Below the pieces are notes generated by a model, which was given only the letters and a program-made list of their open reading frames with translations, searched no databases and was not told where the DNA came from. Below, one piece after another: positions 8,970 to 16,918 of a stretch of DNA of 64,000 nt. The stretch comes from UBA4744 sp963723165. GTDB lineage: Bacteria > Actinomycetota > Acidimicrobiia > Spongiisociales > UBA4744. The translations under genes were made by a program, and so were the position numbers. The stretch's first letter is position 1. Each line of letters opens with the position of its first letter. The stretch is from positions 1-64,000 of the forward strand of contig CAVRPP010000006.1 in assembly GCA_963723165.1 (NCBI GenBank). The letters run 5' to 3'.

Positions 8970-9176
8970 ATGGAGTGGTATGAATGGATCCTGGCCGTCG
9001 GGGCACTCGGGATCCTGGGATGGTTTATCCGGTATGCACGCTCGGTGTGGCGCGGCGATTACGGGCATGCCAAGGGCTCCAAGTCCGTCTGGTGGGTACC
9101 CGGTGGAGGCGGCCATGGCGGCGGCGGACAGGTCCCTCCCCTGATTGCCGACTCTGATGAGGACGAGATCAGGTAA
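8970..9176 (+). CDS. Small single-helix membrane protein of unknown function, paralogue of the 9442 gene
   Basis: 68 residues. ATG at 8970 has a strong ribosome-binding site (TAGGAGAGG) that overlaps the stop of the ABC ATPase gene, so it is probably the last gene of the importer operon. Residues about 4-20 form one hydrophobic helix (WYEWILAVGALGILGWFI), followed by RYARSVWRGDYGHAKGSKSV, WWVPG, a Gly-rich stretch and an acidic end (DSDEDE). It shares RYA-S-RG-YGH-KSVWW-PG with the 61-residue protein at 9442-9627. I do not recognise the family. The conserved basic/aromatic motif after the helix suggests a membrane-surface or partner-binding role, which is only a guess. Confidence 0.7.
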   Translation: MEWYEWILAVGALGILGWFIRYARSVWRGDYGHAKGSKSVWWVPGGGGHGGGGQVPPLIADSDEDEIR

Positions 9177-9177
9177 A

Positions 9178-9295
9178 CAGCGACCAGCGACCAGCAACCA
9201 GCAACCAGCAACCAGCAACCAGCAACCAGCGACCAGCGACCAGCGATACCATTCGCAGGCCTGATGACTCATGACTGACGGCTGACCACTGATTC
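9178..9295. repeat. Tandem heptamer repeats in two blocks
   Basis: Block one (9178-9247) is ten head-to-tail copies of CAGCRAC, starting two bases after the small gene's stop codon. Block two (9261-9295) is five copies of CTGAYNN-type heptamers (CTGATGA, CTCATGA, CTGACGG, CTGACCA, CTGATTC). The period is exactly seven in both. The rest of the gap to 9441 shows only a short palindrome near 9392-9407 and the ribosome-binding site of the next gene. Confidence 0.85.
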
Positions 9296-9441
9296 TTGTT
9301 TCGCCAATTGCGCCCGTTCTCAGTAGAGTTATGGGTGAGGGCGTGGTCGTTTGTGACGGCGCCCGAAGTCTTGCCCAAAACCGGTACGGCCGGGACCACC
9401 TGGTCCCCGCAAGTCGTGCTTCACCAATAGGAGAATTCGTT

Positions 9442-9627
9442 ATGGGATCAGCGAGCGCCTTTTTCGCAGGTACCGCCATCATGGCTGGAGCCGTCTGGCT
9501 GGTCAGATATGCCACGTCTATTCGACGGGGCTACGGACACGACCCCCAGGCCAAATCGGTGTGGTGGACGCCTGGACAAATCCCCACTCCGTATGTCGAC
9601 GGAAATGGCCGGGTGAATAGCGGGTAA
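9442..9627 (+). CDS. Small single-helix membrane protein of unknown function, paralogue of the 8970 gene
   Basis: 61 residues from ATG at 9442, chosen because TAGGAG precedes it at good spacing; the longer in-frame reading to 9331 lacks a site and adds non-conserved residues. Residues about 6-21 form a hydrophobic helix (AFFAGTAIMAGAVWLV) followed by RYATSIRRGYGHDPQAKSVW, W and TPG. This is the same motif seen in the 8970 protein: W-[FL]-[IV]-RYA-x-S-[VI]-x-RG-x-YGH, then KSVWW-x-PG. The C-termini differ. The two genes are separated by heptamer repeats, which suggests local duplication followed by divergence. Function unknown. Confidence 0.65.
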   Translation: MGSASAFFAGTAIMAGAVWLVRYATSIRRGYGHDPQAKSVWWTPGQIPTPYVDGNGRVNSG

Positions 9628-9738
9628 CCATCAGCCAGCAACCACGGGGGCCTTGTGGTGGGAACGGACCCCCCTCCGTCTCGCTGCGCTCGACACCTCC
9701 CCCCACCCGACTCGCTTCGCTTGCCCGGCGGGAGGGAA

Positions 9739-10437
9739 CTACCTGCTCGCCAGCAAGGCTCTGGCCAGGGTCTCTGCCAGCATCCCGAAGTGGGGGCGAC
9801 GCACCAGGATGTCGGGGCCCCGGCCATGCCGGCGGAGACCAGCCGCGGTAGCCGGTCCGATGGCAGCGGCGACTACCCCGACTAAATCGCGGGACTCCAT
9901 CCATCCCTCAACGGACAACGAAGACTCAAAGACGACTGCGTCAACGGGGTCGGTTGCCGGAGCCAAGGGCACCCATCCGTAGACCGCCACCGCAACCAGT
10001 TCCTCAGCGGCGTCGGCCAGCGAAACAATGATGCGCGGATCAATGCCCTCATCGTGGGGGTACGCAACTCTCTGACCGGCTGCCTTGCGGATCAGATAGG
10101 CAGTGAAGTCAGACGGGTTGCCGGTACCGACGTGGGCGACCCGTCCCCCCCGTTCTTCGACCCGGGCCGCGCCGGCCGGTGTCAACATCGCGACCGGAGT
10201 AGCCGGGATTGGCCCGCTCGGCCAGAGGACATCGAGAGCACGGGACGACGTCAGCACCACCAGATCAGCCTCCTCGACCGAGGCGCGAGCCCGCGCCAGA
10301 TCGGCGTCGGCGGCCCGTTGAATGCGAACACAGGGAAGAGCAAGCGGACGAAGGCCAACTGCGACCAGCTCCGCGGCCATCCCGGCCGAAGCTTCAAAAC
10401 TGGCTGTCACCGCCACCCTGGGTACTGCGTTCTCCAC
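9739..10437 (-). CDS. hemD: Uroporphyrinogen-III synthase family protein (HemD-like)
   Basis: 232 residues, the size of HemD, which cyclises hydroxymethylbilane in tetrapyrrole synthesis. The fold's two-lobe pattern is visible: RVAVTASFEASAGMAAELVA at the N-terminus, ADLVVLTSSRALDVLW near residue 60, VAMLTPAGAARVEERGGRVA, AYPHDEGIDPRI and DAVVFESSLSVEGWM near residue 165, then AAIGPATAAGLRRHG and a terminal FGMLAETLARALLAS. HemD proteins are poorly conserved, so the assignment rests on this order rather than single catalytic residues. No other haem gene is adjacent. It is transcribed away from the Na/Pi transporter gene. Confidence 0.72.
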   Translation of the reverse strand: MENAVPRVAVTASFEASAGMAAELVAVGLRPLALPCVRIQRAADADLARARASVEEADLVVLTSSRALDVLWPSGPIPATPVAMLTPAGAARVEERGGRVAHVGTGNPSDFTAYLIRKAAGQRVAYPHDEGIDPRIIVSLADAAEELVAVAVYGWVPLAPATDPVDAVVFESSLSVEGWMESRDLVGVVAAAIGPATAAGLRRHGRGPDILVRRPHFGMLAETLARALLASR

Positions 10438-10538
10438 CCCTCAAAGCGTACGCATCCGCACCGACTGATGCGCCCGCCCAGACAACTATGCTGCTCCCCT
10501 GAGAAGGTGCGAACGGTCAGGGCCGAGCGGGTGCGACC

Positions 10539-11681
10539 ATGAAGGACGACGCCACAACCAAGCGCAGCATCCCGGTTCGAGTCCGGCTGCTACTCGTGCT
10601 GTTCCTCCTCTATGTGTTTCTCGTCGGCGTCAAAGCGCTCGAGAGCGGTATCAAGAGCTTCGGAGCCGACTTCACAGACTCGCTCTTTGAAGGAGTCTCA
10701 AATCCGATCGCCGGACTCTTCGTCGGCGTCCTGGCGACGGTCCTGGTGCAATCCTCCTCCGTCTCGACCGCCACGATCGTGGGGCTGGTTGGGGCCGGAA
10801 CACTCTCGGTTCCTCTGGCCGTGCCCATGATCATGGGCGCCAACATCGGAACGACGGTGACCAACACCCTCGCCTCCCTCGGGTATCTGCGCCGGAGCAC
10901 CGAGTTCCGACGAGCATTTGCGGGCGCAACCATGCACGACTTCTTCAACTTGATGGCGGTTGCGGCGCTCCTACCGCTGGAGCTTGCGACCAAGTTCCTG
11001 TCGAAGACGGCGGAGGCTCTGGCCGGCCTACTCGGCAGGTCGAGCAACGTCGGGTTTGAGGCCCCGGACAGCCCCATCAAGGCGGCCGTTAAGGCGCCGG
11101 TCAAGCTCTTCGAGAACATCTTCGAGAGCCTCGGCGCCGGTGACACCCTGATCGGCATCCTGCTGCTCGTCGTAGGGCTCGCTTTGATCTTCCTGGCCCT
11201 CGCTTACATCACCCGCAACATGAAACTGGTCGTCGCCGGAAACATCGAGCGGTCCATGAACGCGGTGCTCGCCAAAGGCGGCGGCGTGGCCGCTATGGCC
11301 ATCGGTCTCATCATGACGGTGTCGGTACAATCCTCGAGCATCACCACGTCGGTGCTGATCCCCATGATCGCCGCCGGGGTTCTCACTTTGAGCAACGCCT
11401 ACCCCATCACACTCGGCGCCAACGTCGGTACGACGGTCACCGCTCTCCTGGCCTCACTCGCCACCGAGCGGCCTGAAGGCCTGGTCATCGCTTTGACCCA
11501 CACGTTGTTCAACCTCAGCGGTATCCTGTTGTTCTACCCGATACCGCAGCTCAGAAGAATCCCCCTGTTCCTGGCTCAGAAGCTGGCCGTTGTTGCTGAA
11601 GTCAGAAAGTCGCTCGTGATTGTGTATGTTGTAGGTGCCTTTGTATTGGTCCCGCTGATTGGGATACTGATATTGCAATGA
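10539..11681 (+). CDS. Na+/phosphate cotransporter family protein (NptA/PNaS type)
   Basis: Sodium-coupled phosphate carrier of the NptA family, 380 residues. It has the two inverted repeats of the family, each with the QSSS signature: VLVQSSSVSTATIVGLVGAG near residue 70 and VSVQSSSITTSVLIPMIAAG near residue 265. Each is followed by an ANxGTTVTxxLASL motif (GANIGTTVTNTLASLGYL and GANVGTTVTALLASLA). There are eight or more hydrophobic segments. It is followed after 14 bases by a PhoU-like gene, replacing the PhoU domain that is fused in many NptA proteins. It opens the phosphate gene cluster. Import or export direction is not shown by the sequence. Confidence 0.88.
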   Translation: MKDDATTKRSIPVRVRLLLVLFLLYVFLVGVKALESGIKSFGADFTDSLFEGVSNPIAGLFVGVLATVLVQSSSVSTATIVGLVGAGTLSVPLAVPMIMGANIGTTVTNTLASLGYLRRSTEFRRAFAGATMHDFFNLMAVAALLPLELATKFLSKTAEALAGLLGRSSNVGFEAPDSPIKAAVKAPVKLFENIFESLGAGDTLIGILLLVVGLALIFLALAYITRNMKLVVAGNIERSMNAVLAKGGGVAAMAIGLIMTVSVQSSSITTSVLIPMIAAGVLTLSNAYPITLGANVGTTVTALLASLATERPEGLVIALTHTLFNLSGILLFYPIPQLRRIPLFLAQKLAVVAEVRKSLVIVYVVGAFVLVPLIGILILQ

Positions 11682-11695
11682 GACGGGAGTGAACC

Positions 11696-12370
11696 ATGGT
11701 GCTTGATTTCTTTCGGGGCGGTGGAGATGCGCAACTCGAGTCGATAGAAGCGCAGATCCGCCAGATGATCCTGGACGACCGTCACACATTCGATACCGCC
11801 ATCAACGCCCTGATCGGCGGGACAGATCCGGCGTTGGTCGGCAGGGACATCAAGAAGACCGACAAGCGCGTCAACAAAGCCGAGCGGGCCGTGCGCAGGG
11901 AACTGGTCGTTCACGTCAGCGTGCGGGGCACTTCCGCCGACGTCCCCCTGGTGCTGGCCTCGATGAGCGTGGTCAAGGACGCGGAACGGATCGGCGACTA
12001 CTCGAAGAATATCTGGGATATCGCCAACAGCGGGATAGACCTCTCTGATGCTGAAGATATCAACGTCCTCATGCGATTCCGGGATCGAATCTCGAAACTC
12101 ATCGGGGAGACCGCCCGGGTGTTCGGCGAGAAGGACCTCGAAGCGGCCCACGCCCTGCTCCAAACCGGCGACGACCTGCAGGATGAGTATGACGATCTCA
12201 TCGACGAGCAACTCCAAACCGACAAGCCGGCCAGAGAGGCGGTTCCGAGGGCATTGCTCTATCGATACTTCAAACGGATCACCGCTCATCTCATGAATAT
12301 CCTCACGTCGCTGGTCATGCCGATCGATCGGCTCGACTACTACGACGAGGCGAAGGCGGACCGCGAATAG
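11696..12370 (+). CDS. PhoU-domain protein associated with the Na/Pi cotransporter
   Basis: 224 residues, all-helical, soluble. It carries PhoU-type helices: DIKKTDKRVNKAERAVRREL near residue 50, then SMSVVKDAERIGDYSKNIWD near residue 90, matching the PhoU E/DxxxD metal-site pattern, and a second half LHAL-type helix with LLQTGDDLQDEYDDLIDEQL. In many bacteria this domain is fused to the C-terminus of the Na/Pi carrier. Here it is a separate gene with ATG at 11696. It is distinct from the PhoU of the pst operon at 15399-16085. It probably senses or modulates carrier activity. Confidence 0.82.
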   Translation: MVLDFFRGGGDAQLESIEAQIRQMILDDRHTFDTAINALIGGTDPALVGRDIKKTDKRVNKAERAVRRELVVHVSVRGTSADVPLVLASMSVVKDAERIGDYSKNIWDIANSGIDLSDAEDINVLMRFRDRISKLIGETARVFGEKDLEAAHALLQTGDDLQDEYDDLIDEQLQTDKPAREAVPRALLYRYFKRITAHLMNILTSLVMPIDRLDYYDEAKADRE

Positions 12371-12429
12371 GGCCCGGGGCAGACTCCGGTAGCTATACGA
12401 GGCGACGCCTGCCCTCGTGGCAGCTCACT

Positions 12430-12984
12430 TTGATCGTCCTCGTGTTCGCCGGTTTCGGATGGCTAACCAATCGCGCGGAAATCATCGAGCACGGCCCGGA
12501 CCGCACAACCTTTCCGATCGTTGCTTTTGAATTGGCCGGCAGTGGAGAAGCGGCTGAGCGGATCCTCTCAACCACCGTTGAGCTTCTCGCCTCAACGAGC
12601 ACCAATGCCCCTGACATCAGACAGAAGGTGGAGTCAGCCGTCCGGACATCACTCTGGTGGGATTTTGGCTTCATCCTCGGATACAGCCTGCTCATCTTCA
12701 CGCTGGCTCCCTTACTTGCTGCAGCGGTCGGCGGGACGAACTGGAAGCGTATGGGGAAACCGGTGGGCTGGAGTGGCCCGGTGGCCGGGTTCCTCGACAT
12801 CATCGAGAATGTTTCGCTATTTCAGGTCCTCGAAGATACGGCCGCCGGCGGCTGGGCCGTGACGGCGGCCGTGGCCTCGTGGAGTAAATGGGCTTTGGTG
12901 GCGATGACCGTTGGCTTTGGTCTGCTCAGCCTCATCCTGATCAGGACCAGGGCACTCAAGCGATCGATGGCCCGGAGCCGGTAG
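12430..12984 (+). CDS. Hypothetical membrane protein, about three helices
   Basis: 184 residues from TTG at 12430; no clear ribosome-binding site is visible and the reading frame stays open upstream, so the start is uncertain. A first helix lies at residues 1-14, followed by an extracytoplasmic loop of about 60 residues, a second helix near 80-100 (FGFILGYSLLIFTLAPLLAA), an amphipathic part GFLDIIENVSLFQVLEDTAAG and a last helix near 153-170. I do not recognise the family. The gene ends exactly where the stop codon of the convergent phoR gene begins (12984/12985), so no terminator fits between them. Confidence 0.6.
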   Translation: MIVLVFAGFGWLTNRAEIIEHGPDRTTFPIVAFELAGSGEAAERILSTTVELLASTSTNAPDIRQKVESAVRTSLWWDFGFILGYSLLIFTLAPLLAAAVGGTNWKRMGKPVGWSGPVAGFLDIIENVSLFQVLEDTAAGGWAVTAAVASWSKWALVAMTVGFGLLSLILIRTRALKRSMARSR

Positions 12985-14712
12985 TCAACCCCCAGACCGG
13001 CCGTCGATGCTTACGCCGGTGAGCGGCAGTGAAAGACGGAAGGTCGATCCAACCCCTAATTCGCTTTCCACCTCGATTCGCCCCCCGTGACGCTCGGCCA
13101 CATGCTTGACGATGGCCAACCCGAGACCGGTACCGCCGGTATGGCGGGAGCGGGCCACATCGACCCGATAGAACCTCTCGAAGATCCGAGGCAATTCGCG
13201 AGTGGGTATGCCAACACCATTGTCGGCAACCTCGAGCACTGCCTCGTTGCCGGTGCGGCGGACCGCAATCCGAACCTCGCCTCCGGCTGCGTACCTCTGG
13301 GCATTGTCGAGGAGATTGCGAGTCGCCAGCCGCAGATCGGACCGGCTGCCGAACACCGCAACCGGCTCGGTTTGCACAGCCAGGTCCACCGGAGCCTTGC
13401 CGCTTGCCCGCTCGAGTCTTGCTACCTCGTCCCTAACCATCTCGTCAAAGCCCAGAGTCTCAAACACCGGGGCCTCAGTCTCCAGACGGGAGAGATCGAG
13501 GAGGTCCACGACGACCCTTCCCAAACGGATCGCATTGACCCGCACCTGTTCGGCGAACGTCTTCGCCGCCTCAGGATCCTCGTCGATCGCCCACAATATG
13601 GTCTCCGAACCAGCCTGAATTGCCGAGATGGGGGTTTTCAACTCATGCGACGCGTCCGCCACAAAATCCCGCCGCATCGCAGCCACCCGGAGTGCATCAG
13701 TGACGTCCTGCAGTACCAGCAAGACGCTGCCCGGCTCATAGGGAACCACCGCAGAGGCGGTGAGACGCCGGGAAGGGACACCGTATTCAAGATCTCCGTG
13801 CATCATCCCAGGACTTGAACGTGCTCGACCCGCTAGTTCCTGGAGCGGACCGGGTAGTTCGGCCATCATGCCACGCCCCCCGATGGCGCTGCGGGCCCAT
13901 GGGTTCGCGTAGGCAACCGAATCGTCGGCTTCAATCAATATGACCCCTACATCGAGCGAATCGAGGATCCGGTCTCGCAGCAAGCGTTCGTCCTCGCTCT
14001 GCTGCGCCTTCTGGCGGAGTTCGACCGCCATCCGGTTCACGGTATCTGCCATGCGGCGGAGTTCGATGGTCGAAGTTGCGCCGACCTCTGCCGTAGGGTC
14101 GCCTGCAGCAATGGCCACCGCCGACTGGGTGACTTGCTGGATGGGACGTACAATCCGGCGGGCGCTCAGCCAAATCGCACCAACTCCGACCAACGCCGCG
14201 GCCAAACCGGCAGCAGCGATGGCCGTCCGCAACCGTTGGAGCCGGTCCATAATCACATTGACCGGCTCAGCGACACGCACAATTCGGCCATCATCCACCG
14301 GCGGGACCGCTACGTAACGGTATTCCACGCCGACGCTGGCACTGACTCTCGAGGCGACGCCTGTGTTCCCGGCCAATGCCGACATCACTTCCGGCCGGTT
14401 TGCGTGGTTCTCCATGCCCGCCTCATCACGAGACGAATCAAAGAGGACTGTTCCGTCGGTGTCGATGACGGTGACCCGCAAACTCTCGCTGTTGGCCCAC
14501 GCCAGGAGGTATTCGTGCAAGTCGGCTTCACTCCCGAGACCGGCGCGCACCAGCCGAGCCTGTGACTCGAGCGAGTCGGTGAGATCATCGATCAGCTGCG
14601 TTTCAAGAACCCGATTGAGTGCCACACCGGGGATCAAAAGCACGACCAGCACCGCAAGCGCGTACCAGCTCAGAAGCCGACGAACCAGAGTTCGGTGACC
14701 GGGCTCAGCCAT
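12985..14712 (-). CDS. phoR: Sensor histidine kinase, PhoR-like
   Basis: Membrane sensor kinase, 575 residues. TM1 at about 13-32, extracytoplasmic sensor domain 33-160, TM2 163-183, HAMP to about 235, a PAS domain 245-345 (ILDSLDVGVILIEADDSVAY), then HisKA with phospho-acceptor His356 in DASHELKTPISA. The ATPase domain has N box LLDNAQRY, G1 DNGVGIP, F box FERFYRVD and G2 GGTGLGLAIVKH. All catalytic boxes are intact. It overlaps the response-regulator gene by eight bases and is the last gene of the pst-phoU-phoP-phoR set, which supports phosphate starvation as the signal. The periplasmic domain resembles that of PhoR/WalK-type kinases. Confidence 0.9.
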   Translation of the reverse strand: MAEPGHRTLVRRLLSWYALAVLVVLLIPGVALNRVLETQLIDDLTDSLESQARLVRAGLGSEADLHEYLLAWANSESLRVTVIDTDGTVLFDSSRDEAGMENHANRPEVMSALAGNTGVASRVSASVGVEYRYVAVPPVDDGRIVRVAEPVNVIMDRLQRLRTAIAAAGLAAALVGVGAIWLSARRIVRPIQQVTQSAVAIAAGDPTAEVGATSTIELRRMADTVNRMAVELRQKAQQSEDERLLRDRILDSLDVGVILIEADDSVAYANPWARSAIGGRGMMAELPGPLQELAGRARSSPGMMHGDLEYGVPSRRLTASAVVPYEPGSVLLVLQDVTDALRVAAMRRDFVADASHELKTPISAIQAGSETILWAIDEDPEAAKTFAEQVRVNAIRLGRVVVDLLDLSRLETEAPVFETLGFDEMVRDEVARLERASGKAPVDLAVQTEPVAVFGSRSDLRLATRNLLDNAQRYAAGGEVRIAVRRTGNEAVLEVADNGVGIPTRELPRIFERFYRVDVARSRHTGGTGLGLAIVKHVAERHGGRIEVESELGVGSTFRLSLPLTGVSIDGRSGG

Positions 14713-15409
14713 CTACGAACTTGTAGCCGAGTCCGCGAACCGTCAGCAGATGGGCGGGCTTATGGGGATCCTCCTCGATCTTCTTTCGGATCCGCCGAAT
14801 ATGGACGTCCAGGGTCTTCATATCACCATAGTATCCGGGCCCCCACACCTCTTCGATGAGGAATTCGCGCGTCAGCAAACGGCCGCTGCGCTTCAGGAAG
14901 TTGGCGAGGAGATCGAACTCCTTGGGCCGGAAAGCCACAGTCTGGCCGCGCACTTGCGCCTCATGCCTTGCGACGTCCAACCGGATCGGCCCTCCGAGGA
15001 GTATGTCCTCCTGTTCGTCGGGGATTCCGGACATGGCGGCCCTGCGCAGGTTGGCGCTCACTCGCGCGATCAATTCGCGCATCGAAAAAGGCTTGGTTAC
15101 ATAGTCGTCGGCGCCAACTTCAAGTCCGGCGACCTTGTCCGCTTCAGCATCCTTGGCCGTAACGATGATGATCGGGATGCGCAGCTCGGCTCGCAATGCC
15201 CGGCACACATCTAGACCGGACATCTCCGGGAGCATCAGATCGAGCAACACCAGATCCGGGGCCGTGGACTTGACCTGCCGGAGAGCTTCACGACCGTCGT
15301 GAGCAACTTCTACCTCATACCCTTCGCGCTCGAGGTTGTAGCGGATCGAATCGGCCAGGCTGGCTTCGTCCTCGACAATCAGCACCCGCCGCCGACGATC
15401 AGTGGTCAT
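14705..15409 (-). CDS. phoP: Two-component response regulator, OmpR/PhoB family
   Basis: 234 residues from ATG at 15409; the frame is open further upstream, but only there does the receiver begin normally (MTTDRRRRVLIVEDE). Receiver: acidic pair E13/D14, phospho-acceptor Asp57 in LVLLDLMLPEMSG, conserved T and K in IIIVTAKD and YVTKPFSMRELIARV. The C-terminal winged helix has FRPKEFDLLANFLKRSGRLL, LIEEVWG, TLDVHIRRIRKKIE and HLLTVRGLGYKF. It overlaps phoU by 11 bases upstream and phoR by eight bases downstream. It is the likely binder of the GTTCACC-like direct repeats before pstS. PhoP is the actinobacterial name, PhoB the proteobacterial one. Confidence 0.92.
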   Translation of the reverse strand: MTTDRRRRVLIVEDEASLADSIRYNLEREGYEVEVAHDGREALRQVKSTAPDLVLLDLMLPEMSGLDVCRALRAELRIPIIIVTAKDAEADKVAGLEVGADDYVTKPFSMRELIARVSANLRRAAMSGIPDEQEDILLGGPIRLDVARHEAQVRGQTVAFRPKEFDLLANFLKRSGRLLTREFLIEEVWGPGYYGDMKTLDVHIRRIRKKIEEDPHKPAHLLTVRGLGYKFVDG

Positions 15410-16085
15410 AGAACTCGGCCTCAGGCCGGTTGAACTCCTGAAACTCACCGGTGAGCAGGAAGGCAACCTGCTCGGCGATATCGACAGCCTGGTCGCCAAC
15501 TCTCTCCAGGGCTCTCGACACCATGAGCATCGGCACAGCCCATTCCAGAACGTCACGGTCGGGCGCGCACTGGGCAACCTCGCGGGCCATGCTGCGGTTG
15601 AGGCGGTTCACAGGTTCGTCCATCTCCGGGACATTCATGGCCGTCTCGAGGTCACGTTTCACGAAGGCATCCATAGCCGACCGTACCATCGGCTGGACGA
15701 GGTCGCCCATCTCGCGAAGTAGCTCGAGGATGGTCGTTTCGCGAGCGTGACCGTCAATCGATTTGACGATTTTGGCGATGTTGGCGGCCTGATCACCCAT
15801 CCGCTCGAGCGTGACAAGCAGGTGGAGTATCGATGACATCAACCGCAAGTCGATCGCTACAGGCGTCTGCAGTGCCATCGTTTCCAGCCACTTAGCGTGA
15901 ATGAGGAGGTATTTCTCGTCGATCAACTCATCCTGATCGATCACCTCGCCTGCCAGAACAATGTCGTTTCGAAAGAGGGCGTCGACCGCACGGGCCACCG
16001 CCCGCTCGGCCATATCGGCCATCGAGACCAGTTCTTGTTCAATCGTTTTCAACTCGTCATGGAAGTGCCGTCTAGGAATCGTCAT
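15399..16085 (-). CDS. phoU: Phosphate-transport regulator PhoU
   Basis: Cytoplasmic negative regulator linking PstSCAB to PhoR. ATG at 16085 overlaps the pstB stop as ATGA; the longer open frame upstream is only antisense-like extension through pstB. 228 residues with two PhoU repeats: FHDELKTIEQELVSMADMAE at the N-terminus and the metal-site helices LLVTLERMGDQAANIAKIVK and MVSRALERVGDQAVDIAEQV, both with the ExxxD motif. Length and motifs are standard. Its 3' end overlaps the response-regulator start, so pst, phoU and the two-component genes are co-transcribed. Confidence 0.94.
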   Translation of the reverse strand: MTIPRRHFHDELKTIEQELVSMADMAERAVARAVDALFRNDIVLAGEVIDQDELIDEKYLLIHAKWLETMALQTPVAIDLRLMSSILHLLVTLERMGDQAANIAKIVKSIDGHARETTILELLREMGDLVQPMVRSAMDAFVKRDLETAMNVPEMDEPVNRLNRSMAREVAQCAPDRDVLEWAVPMLMVSRALERVGDQAVDIAEQVAFLLTGEFQEFNRPEAEFYDH

Positions 16086-16918
16086 CCGAACCGCCCGGTG
16101 ATGTAGTCCTCCGTCTCCTTCTTCGCCGGTCTCGTGAAGAGCTCCGCCGTCGCTCCAAATTCGACCACCTGGCCCGCCCGGTCCTTGTCCATATTGAGGA
16201 ATGCCGTGAAGTCTGAAGCCCGTGCCGCTTGTTGCATGTTGTGGGTAACGATAATGATCGTGTAGCGCTCCCTCAGCTCCTGGATCAGTTCCTCGATCCG
16301 TAGCGTTGCGATTGGATCGAGCGCAGACGTCGGCTCGTCCATGAGGATGATCTCCGGTTTGACCGCAATCGTCCTGGCGATACACAATCGTTGTTGCTGG
16401 CCACCCGACAGCGACAAACCGGACTGGTCGAGCTTGTCGTTGACCTCGTCCCAGAGGGCCGCCTGACGGAGCGATTGCTCGACGAGATCATCCATATTGC
16501 CTTTATAGCCGTTGACTTTCGCCCCCCAGGCAACATTGTCGTAGATGCTCTTCGGGAACGGATTGGGTTTCTGGAACACCATTCCGACCCGCCGGCGAAC
16601 CTCGACCGGGTCGATCGACTCCTCGTAGATATCGTCGCCGTGGAACAATACGCGCCCGTCGACCCGTGAAGTCGGAATGAGATCGTTCATGCGGTTGAAG
16701 GCTCGCAGCACGGTGCTCTTCCCACACCCGGAAGGCCCGATGAGGGCAGTTATGTAATTGTCTCGAAACTGGAGCGAAACGTTCTTGACGGCCCGGAACG
16801 ACCCGTAGGAGACACTCATGTCGACGGTCTCCATGGCATGAGTTGCAGAGGCCGCATCATCAGCAGGATCCGGCAGGCCGGCGGGGAGGATCTCGATTGC
16901 TCGATCTTTGGATGCCAT
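16082..16918 (-). CDS. pstB: Phosphate ABC transporter ATP-binding protein
   Basis: ATPase of the high-affinity phosphate importer, 278 residues. PstB hallmarks: VKNVSLQFRDNYITALIGPS, Walker A GPSGCGKST, LRAFNRMNDLIP, VGMVFQKPNPFPKSIYDNVA, signature LSGGQQQRLCIAR, Walker B ILMDEPTSALDP and H-loop VTHNMQQAARASDFTAF. The N-terminus has about 28 extra residues before the domain. The start abuts the pstA stop with no spacing (16918/16919), and the stop overlaps phoU as ATGA. Confidence 0.96.
   Translation of the reverse strand: MASKDRAIEILPAGLPDPADDAASATHAMETVDMSVSYGSFRAVKNVSLQFRDNYITALIGPSGCGKSTVLRAFNRMNDLIPTSRVDGRVLFHGDDIYEESIDPVEVRRRVGMVFQKPNPFPKSIYDNVAWGAKVNGYKGNMDDLVEQSLRQAALWDEVNDKLDQSGLSLSGGQQQRLCIARTIAVKPEIILMDEPTSALDPIATLRIEELIQELRERYTIIIVTHNMQQAARASDFTAFLNMDKDRAGQVVEFGATAELFTRPAKKETEDYITGRFG

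Noticed and set aside
9178..9247. Possible CRISPR array from the regular repeats
   Set aside because: Repeat unit is only seven bases with no spacers and no cas genes nearby; it is a simple tandem repeat.
9392..9407. Short palindrome GGGACC-ACCT-GGTCCC as a terminator or operator
   Set aside because: Six base pairs, no T run and no clear relation to a promoter; could be chance in GC-rich DNA.
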